Positions 33,993-49,045 of a DNA stretch of 64,000 bases are shown piece by piece. The notes under the pieces were generated by a model that was not told where the DNA came from, did no database searches, and saw only the letters and a list, made by a program, of their open reading frames with translations. A program made the translations under genes and the position numbers. How positions within the stretch are numbered: the stretch's first letter is position 1; each line of letters opens with the position of its first letter. The DNA is from Theobroma cacao (Eukaryota; Streptophyta; Magnoliopsida; Malvales; Malvaceae), in the NCBI RefSeq assembly GCF_000208745.1, contig NC_030856.1, forward strand, positions 10,319,874 to 10,383,873, read 5' to 3'.

Positions 33993-34590
33993 GTTCTGAT
34001 AATTAGGCAAAGGATAGGGGGAACTGTTTGAGTATGATTCCAGCCAAATGGAAAAAATAAGAAAGAATAAAGATAATAATAAACGAGAGAGGATTTCTTG
34101 TCACTTGTTGACGGCCAAACAAGATTTTCTTTTTATTTCTTAATATAACTATTATGTATGTTCTAACTTTCTTATGGTTTTTAAGTAAAGTAAGTTGACA
34201 TTGCTTCCAATATAGTTTGCTGCCATTTACTCTGTAAATAGGCATACTATTTGGTCACATTGCTGTACTGGATTAGTGGCAGTACATATAATATAAATAT
34301 ATTCACATTTTTTTTTAATTTTATTTAAGTTTTAATTAGAGTCTAACTCATGCTCAAGTTAAATTCGAACATTTTACTTCAATTGATGTTAATCAGTTTA
34401 ATCAAATTGAGTTTAAATAGTTAGATTGTCATTCGAGTGGGCACACATATATAAAAAAAAAACAGCTCGCCTCAGCTTGAGGGTTGGGTTTTTTAATTGA
34501 GCCAAGCTGTAGCCTAACACTTGCATGCAATTGTTTATGTGAAATCTCTCATATGTTTTAGGTTGCTTAACGTACCATCAATCTATCTTC
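33993..34590. repeat. Convergent intergenic spacer of module 1
   Basis: This holds the 3' ends of the carboxylesterase (plus) and the kinase (minus). It aligns in pieces with 43864-45630: 'ggcaaagg.tagggggaactgtttgagtatgattcc' near 34010, and 'ctcaagttaaatt.gaa.attttacttcaattgat' near 34352. It is therefore part of a duplicated block. Confidence 0.65.
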
Positions 34591-37500
34591 TTATCGGCCA
34601 TCAAAGTCTGTAATAGTTACATCATTCACCGAAAATCTATCTTCATTACTTGGGAAGGACTCAACATCTTGGTTAATTTGTCTTTCAGTGAAAGCAGGTT
34701 GTTTTGGAGGAGGAAGATCCACAATCTCACTGTTAAGCATTGAAACTACTCTTGACATTGTAGGCCTGTCTTTAGCAAATTCTTGAACGCATAACAATCC
34801 CACATGTATGCATCTCAAAATTTCTTTCTCATCATAGCTCGGATCAGAAACCTCCATGTCTACTAAACCTAAAATGTTGTCTTCCTTCCACAATTTCCAT
34901 GCCTGAAAACACAAAAGATTGAGATAACTGTATTAGACGTTTCAAAATTAGCACTAATTGGGCCATAATATGAGGCAATCATTATGTAGACTTACATATC
35001 CCAAAAGGCTAAAAGAATGCTGATTGTCATAAAAGCTTGTGTTTTTTCTTCTGCTAACAATCTCTAGTAATGTAACTCCAAAGCTGAATACATCGGATTT
35101 CTCTGAAAATTGTCCTTGCATTGCATACTCAGGAGACATATAACCACTATATTTTAACATTAAAAAAACACCATTTATACCATATTTTACACACATGTGT
35201 ACTAGTAGTGTATTATGAAAAAGAAAAATTAGTTGATTAGAGAAACTTCAACTTACTAAGTTCCCATCACCCTTTTCGTGTTGGCTTGATTTTCATTCCC
35301 TCCAAAAATCCTTGCTATCCCAAAATCTGAAATTTTTGGATTTAACTCTTGATCCAGTAAAATATTACTTGTTTTTAGATCTCTATGTATAATCCTCAGT
35401 CTTGAATCTCTACGGAGATAAAGTAAACTCCGGCTAATTCCTTCGATAATGGTGAAGCGTTTATTCCAATCCAAGACTTCTTGTTTGATTGGATCTAAAA
35501 AAAATGATAAAACCAAAATTAACCATGTATTGCTATAGCCAAATCACTAAAACAAAGTTGACCAATTAATCTTTATAATGGATTTATCTTGAACATATTC
35601 TGATGCATAATAAACGTGTATGGCTACATGATTCTATAAAGGAAAATGATAGAAAAGGGACTAGCATGTTCTAACCGAAGAGAAAAGCATCCAAGCTTTT
35701 GTTGGGCATATACTCATAGACTAGCATCTTCTCCTCTCCTTCAACACAGCAGCCAAGCAATCTAACAAGATTTCGATGTTGGAGTTAAGAAATCACCACT
35801 ACCTCATTCATAAATTCTTCTAATCCCTGGCCAGAGGCTCTTGACAATCTCTTCACTGCTATTTCCTTTCCATCTTGGAATGTTCCCTGGACAGAAAAAT
35901 TAGCTCGGTTAGCAAAATTTTGCATTTTTTGTCAAACTTCAGCAACGTAGTAGAAAGTCATTCAACAGACTATAATATGTTTGCTGAAAATGGACGATTA
36001 CCCTGTACACTGGACCGAAACCACCCTCTCCCAACTCTTTTGTGAGATGAAAGTTGTTTGTTGCAGTTGCTAGTTCCTCAAAATTGAATAGCGGTAGCTG
36101 CTGGAGTTTGACTTCAATTAAATTTTCTGCAACCACATTGTCAATAGTACATTTTTCCACGGATTTTCCTATGTTGAATAGCCGCTTCTCTTTGGTTTTC
36201 TGTTTCCTGTCTGAGATAGAAACAGTGAGAAGCATTGAATTGACATTTGACAGTTACCTAAAAAATTGTCTTCCAGTAAAGATGATTAGAACAACAATGG
36301 TCTACATTTGACATTTGACTACCAGCAAAGATGGACAAATTACCTCTATATTTAGCCATCCAGCTCCACAAGAAAAATGTAGAGATTGTAAAGATGATTA
36401 TGACCCCGATCATTGCTACAATAATAATAACTGCACTTGTGTCTTTCTTTTTATCTGCAAATTGAGAACAGCAGTGAATTGATTTATGAAGACAAAACAG
36501 AATAGAGAAGATTCCAACTCTTCACAGGATACAGAGAACATCAAACTTTTAACTTCTAGCATTTGTGTAACGACCATCGGATTGAAATTAAAACAAAGTA
36601 CCAAGTTCTGAAGATGCCACACGAATGTAAAGATCCACTCCACGACTGGAGTATTTTTGTATGTCAATTAAATCCCCGCTCCATAGCATACAACCAATGC
36701 CAGCGTCATATGCATAAGCCACACATGAACAGTTTTTCAAGCATTGATCTTCGCAGTTACCTTTAAGTGCAGATGACCACTCTGGAAAGGCTGGCACTTT
36801 CATCATCTCTAGCTTCAAAAACCCATGTTCTTTGCCTACTTCACTGCCACTGTTTACTTTTTGGCACTGTAAAGGGGTAGTCCTAACACATCCACTTGTC
36901 CAATTCTCTCTATTCCATTCCTCCCTATTCTTCGGCTTGAACCCCCTTAAACAACTGCAAATTGATGGTTTCTTTGCATCACAGCTACCAAATGCTCCAC
37001 ACTTTCCATAAACGTCACAATCATTTTCCGGAAGAGGAAACTTGTTTTCCCAGTCCCCCTTCCCTGCATCCCAATGTCGTTCTACCATTTTTCCTTGAGA
37101 ATCAATTTCAAAATATAACAGCATAGACTTATTAGAAAAAGCATAACTAAGATAATAGGTTTCTTTTTGGTCATCTGCAACAAGATAGAATCCATCAAGA
37201 TAAACAGAATTCATATGTATTAAACCAATAAAGATCCGACCATTCCATGGACCACTCCGACTATATGGCTGATTATTGTTCCAAATGATGAATTCTGGAA
37301 TGTTGAGAGGCTCAAGGCTAATAGAGAAGTTACCGTCAGATGGATCAGAAGGGCTTTTCCAGGATGACAGCTGCACTTTCTGACCCGCTCTTAGATCAGT
37401 ACTAATCTTCATGGTGGGAATGAAGGAATTAGAAGGATTTTGAAAACTCTCCCAAATGCTCATTCCCATATCATCATCATTCTTCAGGATAAGGTTTCCA

Positions 37501-37889
37501 GAGTCTAAAAGCAGGGCACTTGTATTAGAAACCAGATTTGTAACATTTGATGACCAAAGAATCTCCTCCTGTCCGTTCAAAACAACAAGGTTGCCATCCT
37601 CGGATATCTTCACCATCCCAGAGTAGTCCTTGAGAGGCTTGTTTCTGTTTGCTACCCATACCACAGTTTGTACAGGTATGTGATTGTACGATATCCCTAC
37701 ATAGCGATTGGTAGAATCAGAAAGGTTGAAGAATCCCAAGCGGAAAACTCCATTCTTGGAGATTATAACTTCAGGATCTTTGATGGAATTGGATGGTGTG
37801 ATAGCGTCTAAAGCAGTGCCAAATTGTAGGCAAAAATAAGATAGTAGAGCTAGAGCTAATAAAACTAAGCCGATAGAACTATTCCCCAT
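34591..37889 (-). pseudogene. G-type lectin S-receptor-like Ser/Thr kinase, copy 1, premature stop in the kinase domain
   Basis: Seven exons on the minus strand: 37889-36602, 36454-36344, 36210-36002, 35886-35676, 35494-35257, 35146-34996 and 34902-34591. All have GT/AG ends and the phases join correctly (840 codons). Exon 1 encodes a signal peptide, B-lectin, S-locus glycoprotein and PAN domains. Exon 2 encodes the transmembrane helix (AVIIIVAMIGVIIIFTISTF). Exons 3-7 encode the kinase, with [21 protein letters not shown] and the C-terminal tail. In exon 4 the codon after VIS is TAA (35787-35785), where the sister gene has AAA (Lys). The product would stop at codon 570, before the catalytic loop. 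All other exons are open, so the lesion is recent or the read is wrong. A shortened receptor lacking catalysis remains possible. Confidence 0.9.
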
Positions 37890-38056
37890 TACTTACATTC
37901 TTGTTTTTCGTTTAGTATGCAGGAAAAGCTATGAGTATATTTCTTCCTTCTTCTCCTTTTTTCTTCCTTTCTCTTCTTATCAAAATTTAAAAGCTCTAAT
38001 TTTTCAACACGATTTAGTTGTGGTGAAGCGGTGATTATAGACTTGGACCATCTGAG

Positions 38057-38098
38057 TTGACTCATTCTTCACATCATATTTCAACAGTTAATAGTCAA
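38057..38098 (-). promoter_or_regulatory. W-box pair upstream of kinase copy 1
   Basis: TTGACT on the plus strand (38057-38062) and AGTCAA (38093-38098, TTGACT on the minus strand) lie 168-209 bp above the ATG. The same pair with the same spacing lies above copy 2. TTGACC/T is the WRKY-factor core and is common in promoters of defence receptor kinases. Function is inferred from the motif only. Confidence 0.4.
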
Positions 38099-38232
38099 AT
38101 GATTAATTATGCTCACTTGTTTAATTAAACCTCAATCCAACTTAAATTTGATTTGCACTGAATGTAGCATAAACAGAAATTTTGTGTACACACCTTCTTC
38201 TTTCTAACTAGAACAATCTTTGAGATCTAAGT

Positions 38233-41200
38233 TGTTAAAAGGTTCTCTATTTTCGTATCTTTTTGTTACAGTGTTGAATACAATAATATAAGAGGACAAA
38301 GAGAAAGTTTAAGAAAACTATTTTGGGCGGTTCATTTTCTAAGGCTAGTATTACGGTTGACCCATGAAAGAAGGGATTTTAAGGCAAGCTGCTCTTATAA
38401 TCTCTCCACTTTGTTTCCTAATGGCCAACACTCCCCCTCAAGTTGCTGCATACATGTCTCCAATGCCCAACTTGTCAAGTGAGTTGTAGAAGTTTTTCCT
38501 GGAAAGAGCCTTCGAGAGTATGTTTGCCAATTGGTCTTCAGGTCTAACAAATGGAAATCTGATTATTTTGGCTTCAAGATTCTGTTTGATGAAATGTTGA
38601 TCCACCTCGACATGTTAGTATGATCTTGTTGGATTGGATTATGAGAAATATCAATTACTGCCTTGTTGTCACAAAACAAGTTTATTTCGGAGCTAGGAAC
38701 AAAGCCAATCTCAGTTAGCAACCTTTTGAGCCCAAGAAGTTCGCAAAGGCCCTTGGCCATTCCTCGGAACTCAGCTTCAGCGTTGGATAATGCCACTACC
38801 TTTTGCTTCTTGCTTCTCCAAGTAACGAGATTGCCTCCTATGAAGGTAAAATAGCCCGGAATGGACTTCTTGTCAAAAATATTTCCTACCCAATTAGCAT
38901 CTATGTAGCCATCAATGTTCAGATGATTATTCTTGGATAACATAAGCCTTTTTCTAGGAGAGAATTTTAAATAACCAAGAACCCGAATTACTACATCCAT
39001 ATGATATTCACTAGGACAGTGAATAAATTGACTCACTACGCTTACAGCGTAAGCAATTTCCTAGTGTGTATTCGATAAGTAAATAAGTTTTTCAACTAAT
39101 CATTGGTACCTCTCTTTAACGATTGGCGCATGATCTAAACACTCTCCAAGCTTATGACTTTGATCAATTGGAATATCAGCTGGCTTACAGTCCAATAATC
39201 CCACTTCAGACATCAAATCTAGCACATAGTTTCTTTAAGAAAGAAATATGCCTTGTCTTGATCTCACTACTTCAATTCCCAAAAAAGGTTTGAGTCCTCC
39301 AAGATTCTTCATTTTAAATTTGGTTGCCAATTGCTTTTGGAGTCTAGAGATTTCTTCCAAGTCATCCCTTGTAATAATCATATCAGTTACTGTTGTGGAA
39401 ACTGCCGAATTATCTCTAAAGAGTTGCCGAAGATCTTACCAAATTAATAGAATAAAGAAAGAAAGAAATCAAGCACACCCACAAGAACACAAGAATTTAC
39501 GTGATTTTGTCTTTTGATGACCTACGTCCACAGGCACAACAATAGATAAAGATTCACTAAGAGAAAATCAGGAGATTATAAGAACAGTATCAAATTCACA
39601 ACCCTTATCCCACGTACACCTAAATCACTCTCTCTAAATCTAGGTGATGATTATTCTTCAACCCCATAAGGTCCTTTTATAGGGGCCAAGTACAATAATC
39701 TTATCCTAATATATTAGGATATTTTATTCTAGTCAACTAGATTTAAAAACTATTTTAATAAGATATACTAGTTTAATTAGAATTAAACAATCCTAATCAT
39801 ACTAGAATTCAAGACTATCTTAAAATCTACATAGATTATTAGAGTTGTTACTTTTCCTAATTGGTGTTTTAGGAATAAAATATGATCTAAGTTGCTTTGT
39901 TGGAAGCCATATTTTTCATAGCCAAGCTAAATCGACCAAACCATGCCCGAGGTGATCGTTTAGTCCATACAATGCCTATTGTAACTTACAACAACCTTAG
40001 CCTTTGAAGATGTAGTGTACCCTAGTGAAATATCCATGTAAACCTCCTCTTCGAGATCGCCATGGAGAAAGGTGTTCTTTACGTCAAACTGATACAACTG
40101 TTAGTCTAAATTCACTACAAGAGACAACAAGACTATAACAGTATTTAGTTTTGCCACTAGTGAGAAAGTTTCCTGATAATTTATGCCATATGTTTGTGTA
40201 TATCCATTTGCCACAAGCCTTGCCTTATATATGTCAATGAATCCATCTGCCTTATGTTTAACGGAAAAAACCCATTTGCACTTTACTACCTTTTTTCCTT
40301 TTGGTAATGGGATGAAAGTGCATGTTTTAGTCTTCTGCAAAGTCTCCATTTCTTTCTTTATAACTTTAGCCCACTTTGGATCTATTAAGGCTTTTTGTAT
40401 TCTGTTGGGAACATGGCATAAGGGTAGAGTATGCACAAATGCCTTCAGAGGTTCTGACAATTTTTGAGTGGTCACATAATTGGTAATTGGATACTTTGAT
40501 CTCCTTTCCTCAAAGTCTGAAGAGTATCTATTTGGTGGGTTGCCACGATTATGTTTGAAAGGTAAAACACAACTAGTAGAAGCATCCAAGTCATTAGTTT
40601 ATGAAGGTGTAGTGGGAAAGCTTACCTTAAGAATATTCTCAAGAGAAGGGTCTTCGGGTATTGAAGAGAAAAGGATTTCATTTTCAGATTCAAATAACAT
40701 AGATTCAACTCTTTCAAATTCAGATGACATAGATTTAACTCTTGGAGACATATTGGCATCCATTCTTGGAGAGATATCAACATTACCATTCATTTCCTCG
40801 CCGACTATCATTCCATCTCCATTACAAATTAGTGCTGAACTTTCTTCAAATCCTAACCATTCAAACTTGTCCAATTCTGCATTTCATCTCATATCTCCCT
40901 CTAAAGAGATGAATTAGATACCGATGATGGAAAAAGGCGTTTAACTCTAAAAAGGTAACATCCATAGTGACATAAGTGCACTTGGTGGTAAGGTCATAGT
41001 AATGATAGCTTTTTTTATGTACGGTGTACCCCCAAAAAATACAACGGACTACGCAAGGATATAGTTTAGTTTGTTGATTTTTATGAAAATGAACAAAAAC
41101 GATACAACCAAAAACTTTGGGGGGAATTAGCAAAATAGTGGGCAAGGAAACGTGATTAGAAAACACTTGTAAGTTTTAAAATTTATGACTTCCAAACGCA

Positions 41201-43585
41201 TCTGATTCAATAAATGTGCTGACATGGCAACAACGTCATCCTAGTGCTTACTAAGTATATTTGCCCTCATCAATGGCGCACATGCTATCTCTAAGATATG
41301 ATGATTCTTCCTTTCAGCGACGTCATTTTACTGTGGGATTTGAAGGTATGAAATTTCATGTAGAAGACCATGGCTCTTGAAGTAAGCTTGAAATTGTTGA
41401 TTAACATATTCACCACCATTGTCGGAAAGAAGTATTTTAATTTTAGTTGCAAATTGGATTAGAATCATTACATGAAAAAGATTAAAAAACACTAAGTACC
41501 TCACCTTTATGTTTCAACAAGTAAAGCCAAGTATCTACAAATGTCACAAACCAACAAATTCTAGTAGAAGTAGGAGGGGTCCCTACACATCTGAATGTAT
41601 TAAGAAAAAAGGGATATCACTTTTATTTAAGCTTATTGGATAACGAACTCTATGACTTTTGGCTAAAATGCACGTATTGCATTTAAAATCTGAATTATGT
41701 AAATTTAAAAATAAGTCAGGAAACAAGTGCTTTACATAACTGAATGACGGATCCCCCAAATGACAATGCCATAGCCAAATCTGTCTCTCCTTAACACTAG
41801 TCGTATGTTGCATGTTATTTGTTCTACTCGTACTAAAGTCGTCCATGTAACACAATACCCCCCTCTTAGTACCATGCCTAATGACCTCTTTGGTGAGAAT
41901 ATCTTGAGGAAGACAAAAAGTAAGATATATAAGTACCACACAACTAAGTTTCGTAGTAACTTGGCTTATAGACAACAATTTATTTGAGAGAGATGGAATT
42001 AGTAAAGTATGAGATAAAGAAAGAAAGGGTGATAAAGCAACAGTTCCAGCCCCTATTACTAGATATGTGACACTATTAGCATTAGCAATACTCGCTCGCC
42101 TTGGTTGAGTGATCTCTGAAAAGTCATTGGAGTTGAATGTCATGTGGTTGGTTGCCCTTGAGTCAATCATCCAATCACTATCATCACGTTTGTTAGAGTT
42201 AAGTAATGCTTGACCATAGTTACCTTGATTATTAAGAGTTGTTAAATCACTTGAAGATTCTACTTGTTAAGTGAAGGATAATTGAGTTTCAGCAATTATT
42301 GAGGCAACCTTACCCAAGTCGCCATCAGAGGCAGCGGCTTCACAATGTTTTCATGCCTTAAGTTCATTCTACTAGTCTAGATACCCATGTAACTTATAAC
42401 AAGTTTCATGGGTAGGATTCATATTTCCAAAATGAGTACACCCCCTCTTTCTAATTGTACTTTAGCCTTGGAGGTTGCATTTAACTTTCCATTACTCATA
42501 GAAAGAGACCTTGTTTTTTATGGTGGTTATTGCTATCTTATCTTGATTCATTTAAAGCCATAACAACACCAATTGTAGTTTTTATGCTTGTTATCATTAT
42601 TGCATGCCTGATATCTTCTCGTAGAACATAAGCATAAGCTTGTTCAACTGTTGAAATGGTTTCAACTACAACACATCACTTTGAATCTTGTCCAGTTGGT
42701 CCTCTAATCCATCAAGGAAGGTACATACTCTATCTTCTTTTAAGATGGAATTATATTTCTATATATCAACAACACATTCCATCAAATTAGGATGACGAAA
42801 GTTAATTTCTCTCTACAAGCCTTGAAGTTATCATTGTAATATATTCAATGGATCTTCCAACTTGTCTCATTCTAACCATTCGTCTCATAGATCATACACT
42901 TGGAATGTGTTAGTCCTATCAAAATAAGTTGTAACAATAGAATCCCATTCTATTTTTGCAGTTGGAAAGTGAATGAAATTGTTGATCAAGGTTGCATCCA
43001 TAAAGTTGATCAACCACCCCTTACAATTGCAGTCTCAATTCCTTATTTTTGAAATGTTGGGTCTATTTGTTGAGGTTGTGGAAAGTCTCCATTAATATAT
43101 CACAATTTGTTTTTGCTTGAGATATACATCTCAACAACTTGGGACCATAAGGCATAGTTGGTGCCATCCAACTTAATGCTGATTTGTGTAGAGAATAAAT
43201 CATTGCTTGGTGCGTGTGGTTGATACTGATTTCTGGTTAAAAACTCCATCATCCTTGCCATCAAATCTTTTAAGATGGGGTTTCTATAGTTGCTGTTGTG
43301 TTTCACCTCATCAGTTGGTTCTACCATGGTTTCCGATCAGTTTTGAAATTTTTGTAGTAAAAGTCTCAAGATTTTGCTCTGATACCATGTTAAAAAGTTT
43401 TTTATTTTCATATTCTTTTTATTACAGTGTCGAATATAATAATATAGGAGTACTTAGAGGAAGTTTAGGAAAACTATTTTGGGTTATTCATTTTTTAAGG
43501 CTAGTATTATGGTTGACCATTGAAAAAAAGGATTTTAAGACAAATTGCTCTTATAATCTCTCCACTTTGTTTCCTATTGACGAGT
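38233..43585 (-). mobile_element. Decayed Ty1/copia retrotransposon between kinase modules 1 and 2
   Basis: LTRs of about 198 bp lie at 38233-38430 and 43388-43585. They share 'tattacagtgt.gaata.aataata' and 'gctcttataatctctccactttg'. The minus-strand primer site TGGTATCAGAGC (initiator tRNA-Met type) abuts the right LTR. A G-rich polypurine tract (CTTGAGGGGGAG) abuts the left one. Minus-strand pieces in order are: gag start (43327-43100); protease with DSRATNHMT (42170 on); GAG-pre-integrase and integrase (to about 41200); RT (40589-39250); RNase H (39036-38563, GYIDANWVGN and LFCDNKAVIDISHNP). Frames are broken by stops, and the RT YVDD site holds a solo LTR. The outer end of the right LTR is altered. 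Confidence 0.85.
39391..39825 (-). mobile_element. Solo copia LTR inserted at the RT YVDD site of the host copia
   Basis: On the minus strand the host RT reads ...TTLIIYVD, then this 435-bp block, then DMIITRDDLEEI. The block has LTR-like composition: a TATAAAAG box near 39675 (minus), 'GTGTACGTGGGATAAGGGTT' downstream, and an end in CCACAACA. The other end (TTTTAAGATA) has lost the expected TG. Flanks GTAGA and GTAAC agree at 3 of 5 bases. No coding sequence is present. Confidence 0.6.
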
Positions 43586-43589
43586 CCTC

Positions 43590-43760
43590 ATGCCACCATA
43601 AGTAGGATATATGACTTTTTGAATAAAGCCAACTTCAATGAACTTATTGACCTCAATCTTGATTTAGAAAATTAAGTTATGGTTAAAACTACATTGAGCT
43701 TGCTTGATAGGTCGAACACCTTTCGTTTACAATCGAATAACGCACAACAAATTTAGGATC
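43590..43760 (-). mobile_element. Small Ty3/gypsy RT fragment
   Basis: The minus strand reads KGVRPIKQAQC, then (after a frameshift) IEVNKFIEVGFIQKVIYPT. This matches the start of gypsy RT of the Ogre/TAT type (VRPIKQAQRR..EVNKLIEAGFIREVKYPT). It is only about 170 bp, wedged between the copia LTR and the carboxylesterase fragment. Confidence 0.6.
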
Positions 43761-43763
43761 AAG

Positions 43764-44140
43764 TTGTTGAAAGGGGTTTCCATGGGTTTGAAGTTGTTGA
43801 TCCCTTCAAAGCTAAGACATTGTATGTTGTCTTAAATGAAATTCATATGCTCTTCAATATAAGCTTTGCTAATTAGGCAAAGGGTAGGGGGAGCTGTTTG
43901 AGTATGATTCCATGTATAGTAGCCAAATGTGAAAACTAAGAAAGAAAACAAAGTGCATAAAGAATTAATGATAATATAAGAGAGAGAGAGGAGATCTTGG
44001 TACTTATTGACGGCCAACAACTTTTTCTTTTTATATTTGATTTCTTAAATGACTATATTATGTTATAACTTTCTTTTGTTTGCTAAGTAAACTATGTTGA
44101 CCGTTGCTCCAATTCTTGGCTAACTTCCAAATAGTGTGCA
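43764..44140 (+). pseudogene. 3' fragment of a second carboxylesterase gene
   Basis: From GTTGAAAGG at about 43764 the sequence matches the last ~33 codons and the 3' UTR of the gene at 32997 (positions 33898-34230). It keeps the catalytic-His motif as GFHGFEVVDP, but a one-base insertion near 43831 shifts the frame past the normal stop. Everything upstream of the last tenth of the gene is gone, replaced by the gypsy fragment and the copia element. It faces kinase copy 2 just as the intact gene faces copy 1. Confidence 0.88.
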
Positions 44141-45313
44141 ATATTGGATAATAGTCATGATCAAAGAAAACTCACCAGCATAATTGTGTGTAATAATAGT
44201 CTTGGATTTAATAACAAATTGACTACCAATTTACTTTTCAAAAAAAAAAAATAGACTACCAATTTGGTAAAGACCACAAGCATTCTAGTAGTAAAGAGAA
44301 AAACCAAGCCTTTTTTATCACTTTTTCTAAAAGTAATCTTTAACAGTTGGTTTTTTTGGGTTAGTGCAATGATCTAATTGCCAATAAACAAAAAAAAGTT
44401 AAAAATAAAAACAAAAAAATTGAAATTTTTTAAATAAGAAAATAAGATAAAAGGAGTAATTGGTTGTAGTATATTTTTTTTATTTTAGACATATAATTTA
44501 TTTAATTTTAATAATTTCATGAAAATATATATTTTTTCACTTACATATATATAATGTATATATTTCATATCTTTATAATTTGAATGTTAACTGATTGAGA
44601 ATCGATCAAATCATGATTTACAAATATATCATTTTTTAATATTATTATTATGAAACTCAAATATTATATTTAATAATCCACATGCAACAACAGATGTGTA
44701 ACATGAACTAAACTAGTAAGATATAAAGGAGCTAAGTTATTTGTGAGGTAGATCTTGATGAATATGTCCAACTAGGTTCCAGCTTTTCAATATTCAGCTC
44801 AAGTGACTCTCAAGCCTAATTGAGTTCTTATTTTTTTTAATATTTTATATATGTATACATATAAAATAAAACATATTCACATGTTATCTTAATTATATAA
44901 ATTTTAATTATTTCAAGCTTTAGGTCAAGCTCAAGATAAATTTGAGTATTTTATTTTAATTGATCATAATCACAGTCTAGTCAAATTGAGCTTAAATAGT
45001 TGGATTATTTTTCGAATCTACCTAAAAAAAAAATAACAGCTTGCCATTTATATGCTTGACTCGGTACGGCTACACCTCCAGAATCCAATTGTTTATTTGA
45101 AATCCCTCACTTTTTTTTTTTAAAGTCACTTAACTTAATTTATCTTTTTAATTTAAGATTATATTTGATACACTAACAATTTATATAATCTACAAAAAAA
45201 TTATTTCTAAATTTTCAAAGGTACCTTAATTTATAATTACATATTATATTACACCTTTAAATTAAAAAAAAAGTTTAATTTATATTGAAATGATAATAAA
45301 AGCAATTTGCTTG
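44141..45313. repeat. Duplicated spacer of module 2
   Basis: No gene. Segments here recur in module 3: about 44330-44700 matches 50755-51128, and about 44700-45120 matches 52945-53250. They also partly match the module 1 spacer near 34320-34560. These matches tie the modules together as copies of one ancestral block. Confidence 0.7.
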
Positions 45314-45386
45314 TTATCGGCCATTAAAGTCTGCAATAGTTACATCATTCACCGAAAATCTATCTTCATTATTTGGGAAGGACTTA
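45314..45386 (-). pseudogene. Stray tail of a kinase last exon
   Basis: The minus strand encodes the last ~24 codons of the receptor-kinase C-terminus ([20 protein letters not shown] and stop). It lies about 250 bp beyond the stop of copy 2. The surrounding 45060-45310 and 45420-45635 are near copies of each other ('gaatccaattg..ttgaaat', 'acttaacttaatttatct', 'tgatacactaacaattta'). A small tandem duplication therefore added an extra exon tail. Confidence 0.8.
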
Positions 45387-45635
45387 GCGACTTGCTTAAG
45401 TAATTGGATTGTTTTTCAAGTCAACTTCTAGAATCCAATTGCACATTTGAAATGCTCAGATTTTTTTCAAGTTACTTAACTTAATTTATCTGTTTACTTT
45501 AATATCATATCTGATGCACTAACAATTTAACTAACAATTTATATAATTATAAATAAATTATTTTTAATTTTCAAACGTAACTTAATTTATAATTGCATAC
45601 TATATTACATCTTCAAATTAAAAGCAATTTGCTTC

Positions 45636-48824
<3,189 letters not shown>

Positions 48825-48956
48825 GACTTACTTTCTTGTTGTCCTTTGAGTGTGCAGGAAAAGCCATGAATATATTTCTCCTCCTTCTCCTTACTCTGAC
48901 TTTTCAACACGATTTAGTTGTGGTGGAGCGGTGATTATAGACCTGGACCATCTGAA

Positions 48957-48998
48957 TTGACTCATTCTTCACACCATTTTTCAACAATTAATAGTCAA
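48957..48998 (-). promoter_or_regulatory. W-box pair upstream of kinase copy 2
   Basis: TTGACT (48957-48962) and AGTCAA (48993-48998) stand 133-174 bp above the start codon, in a 5' flank shared with copy 1 up to about 49045. They are conserved between the two copies at the same mutual spacing. A WRKY-binding role is inferred, not shown. Confidence 0.4.
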
Positions 48999-49045
48999 AT
49001 GATGAATTATGCACGCTTGTTTAATTAAACCTCAATCCAGCTTAA

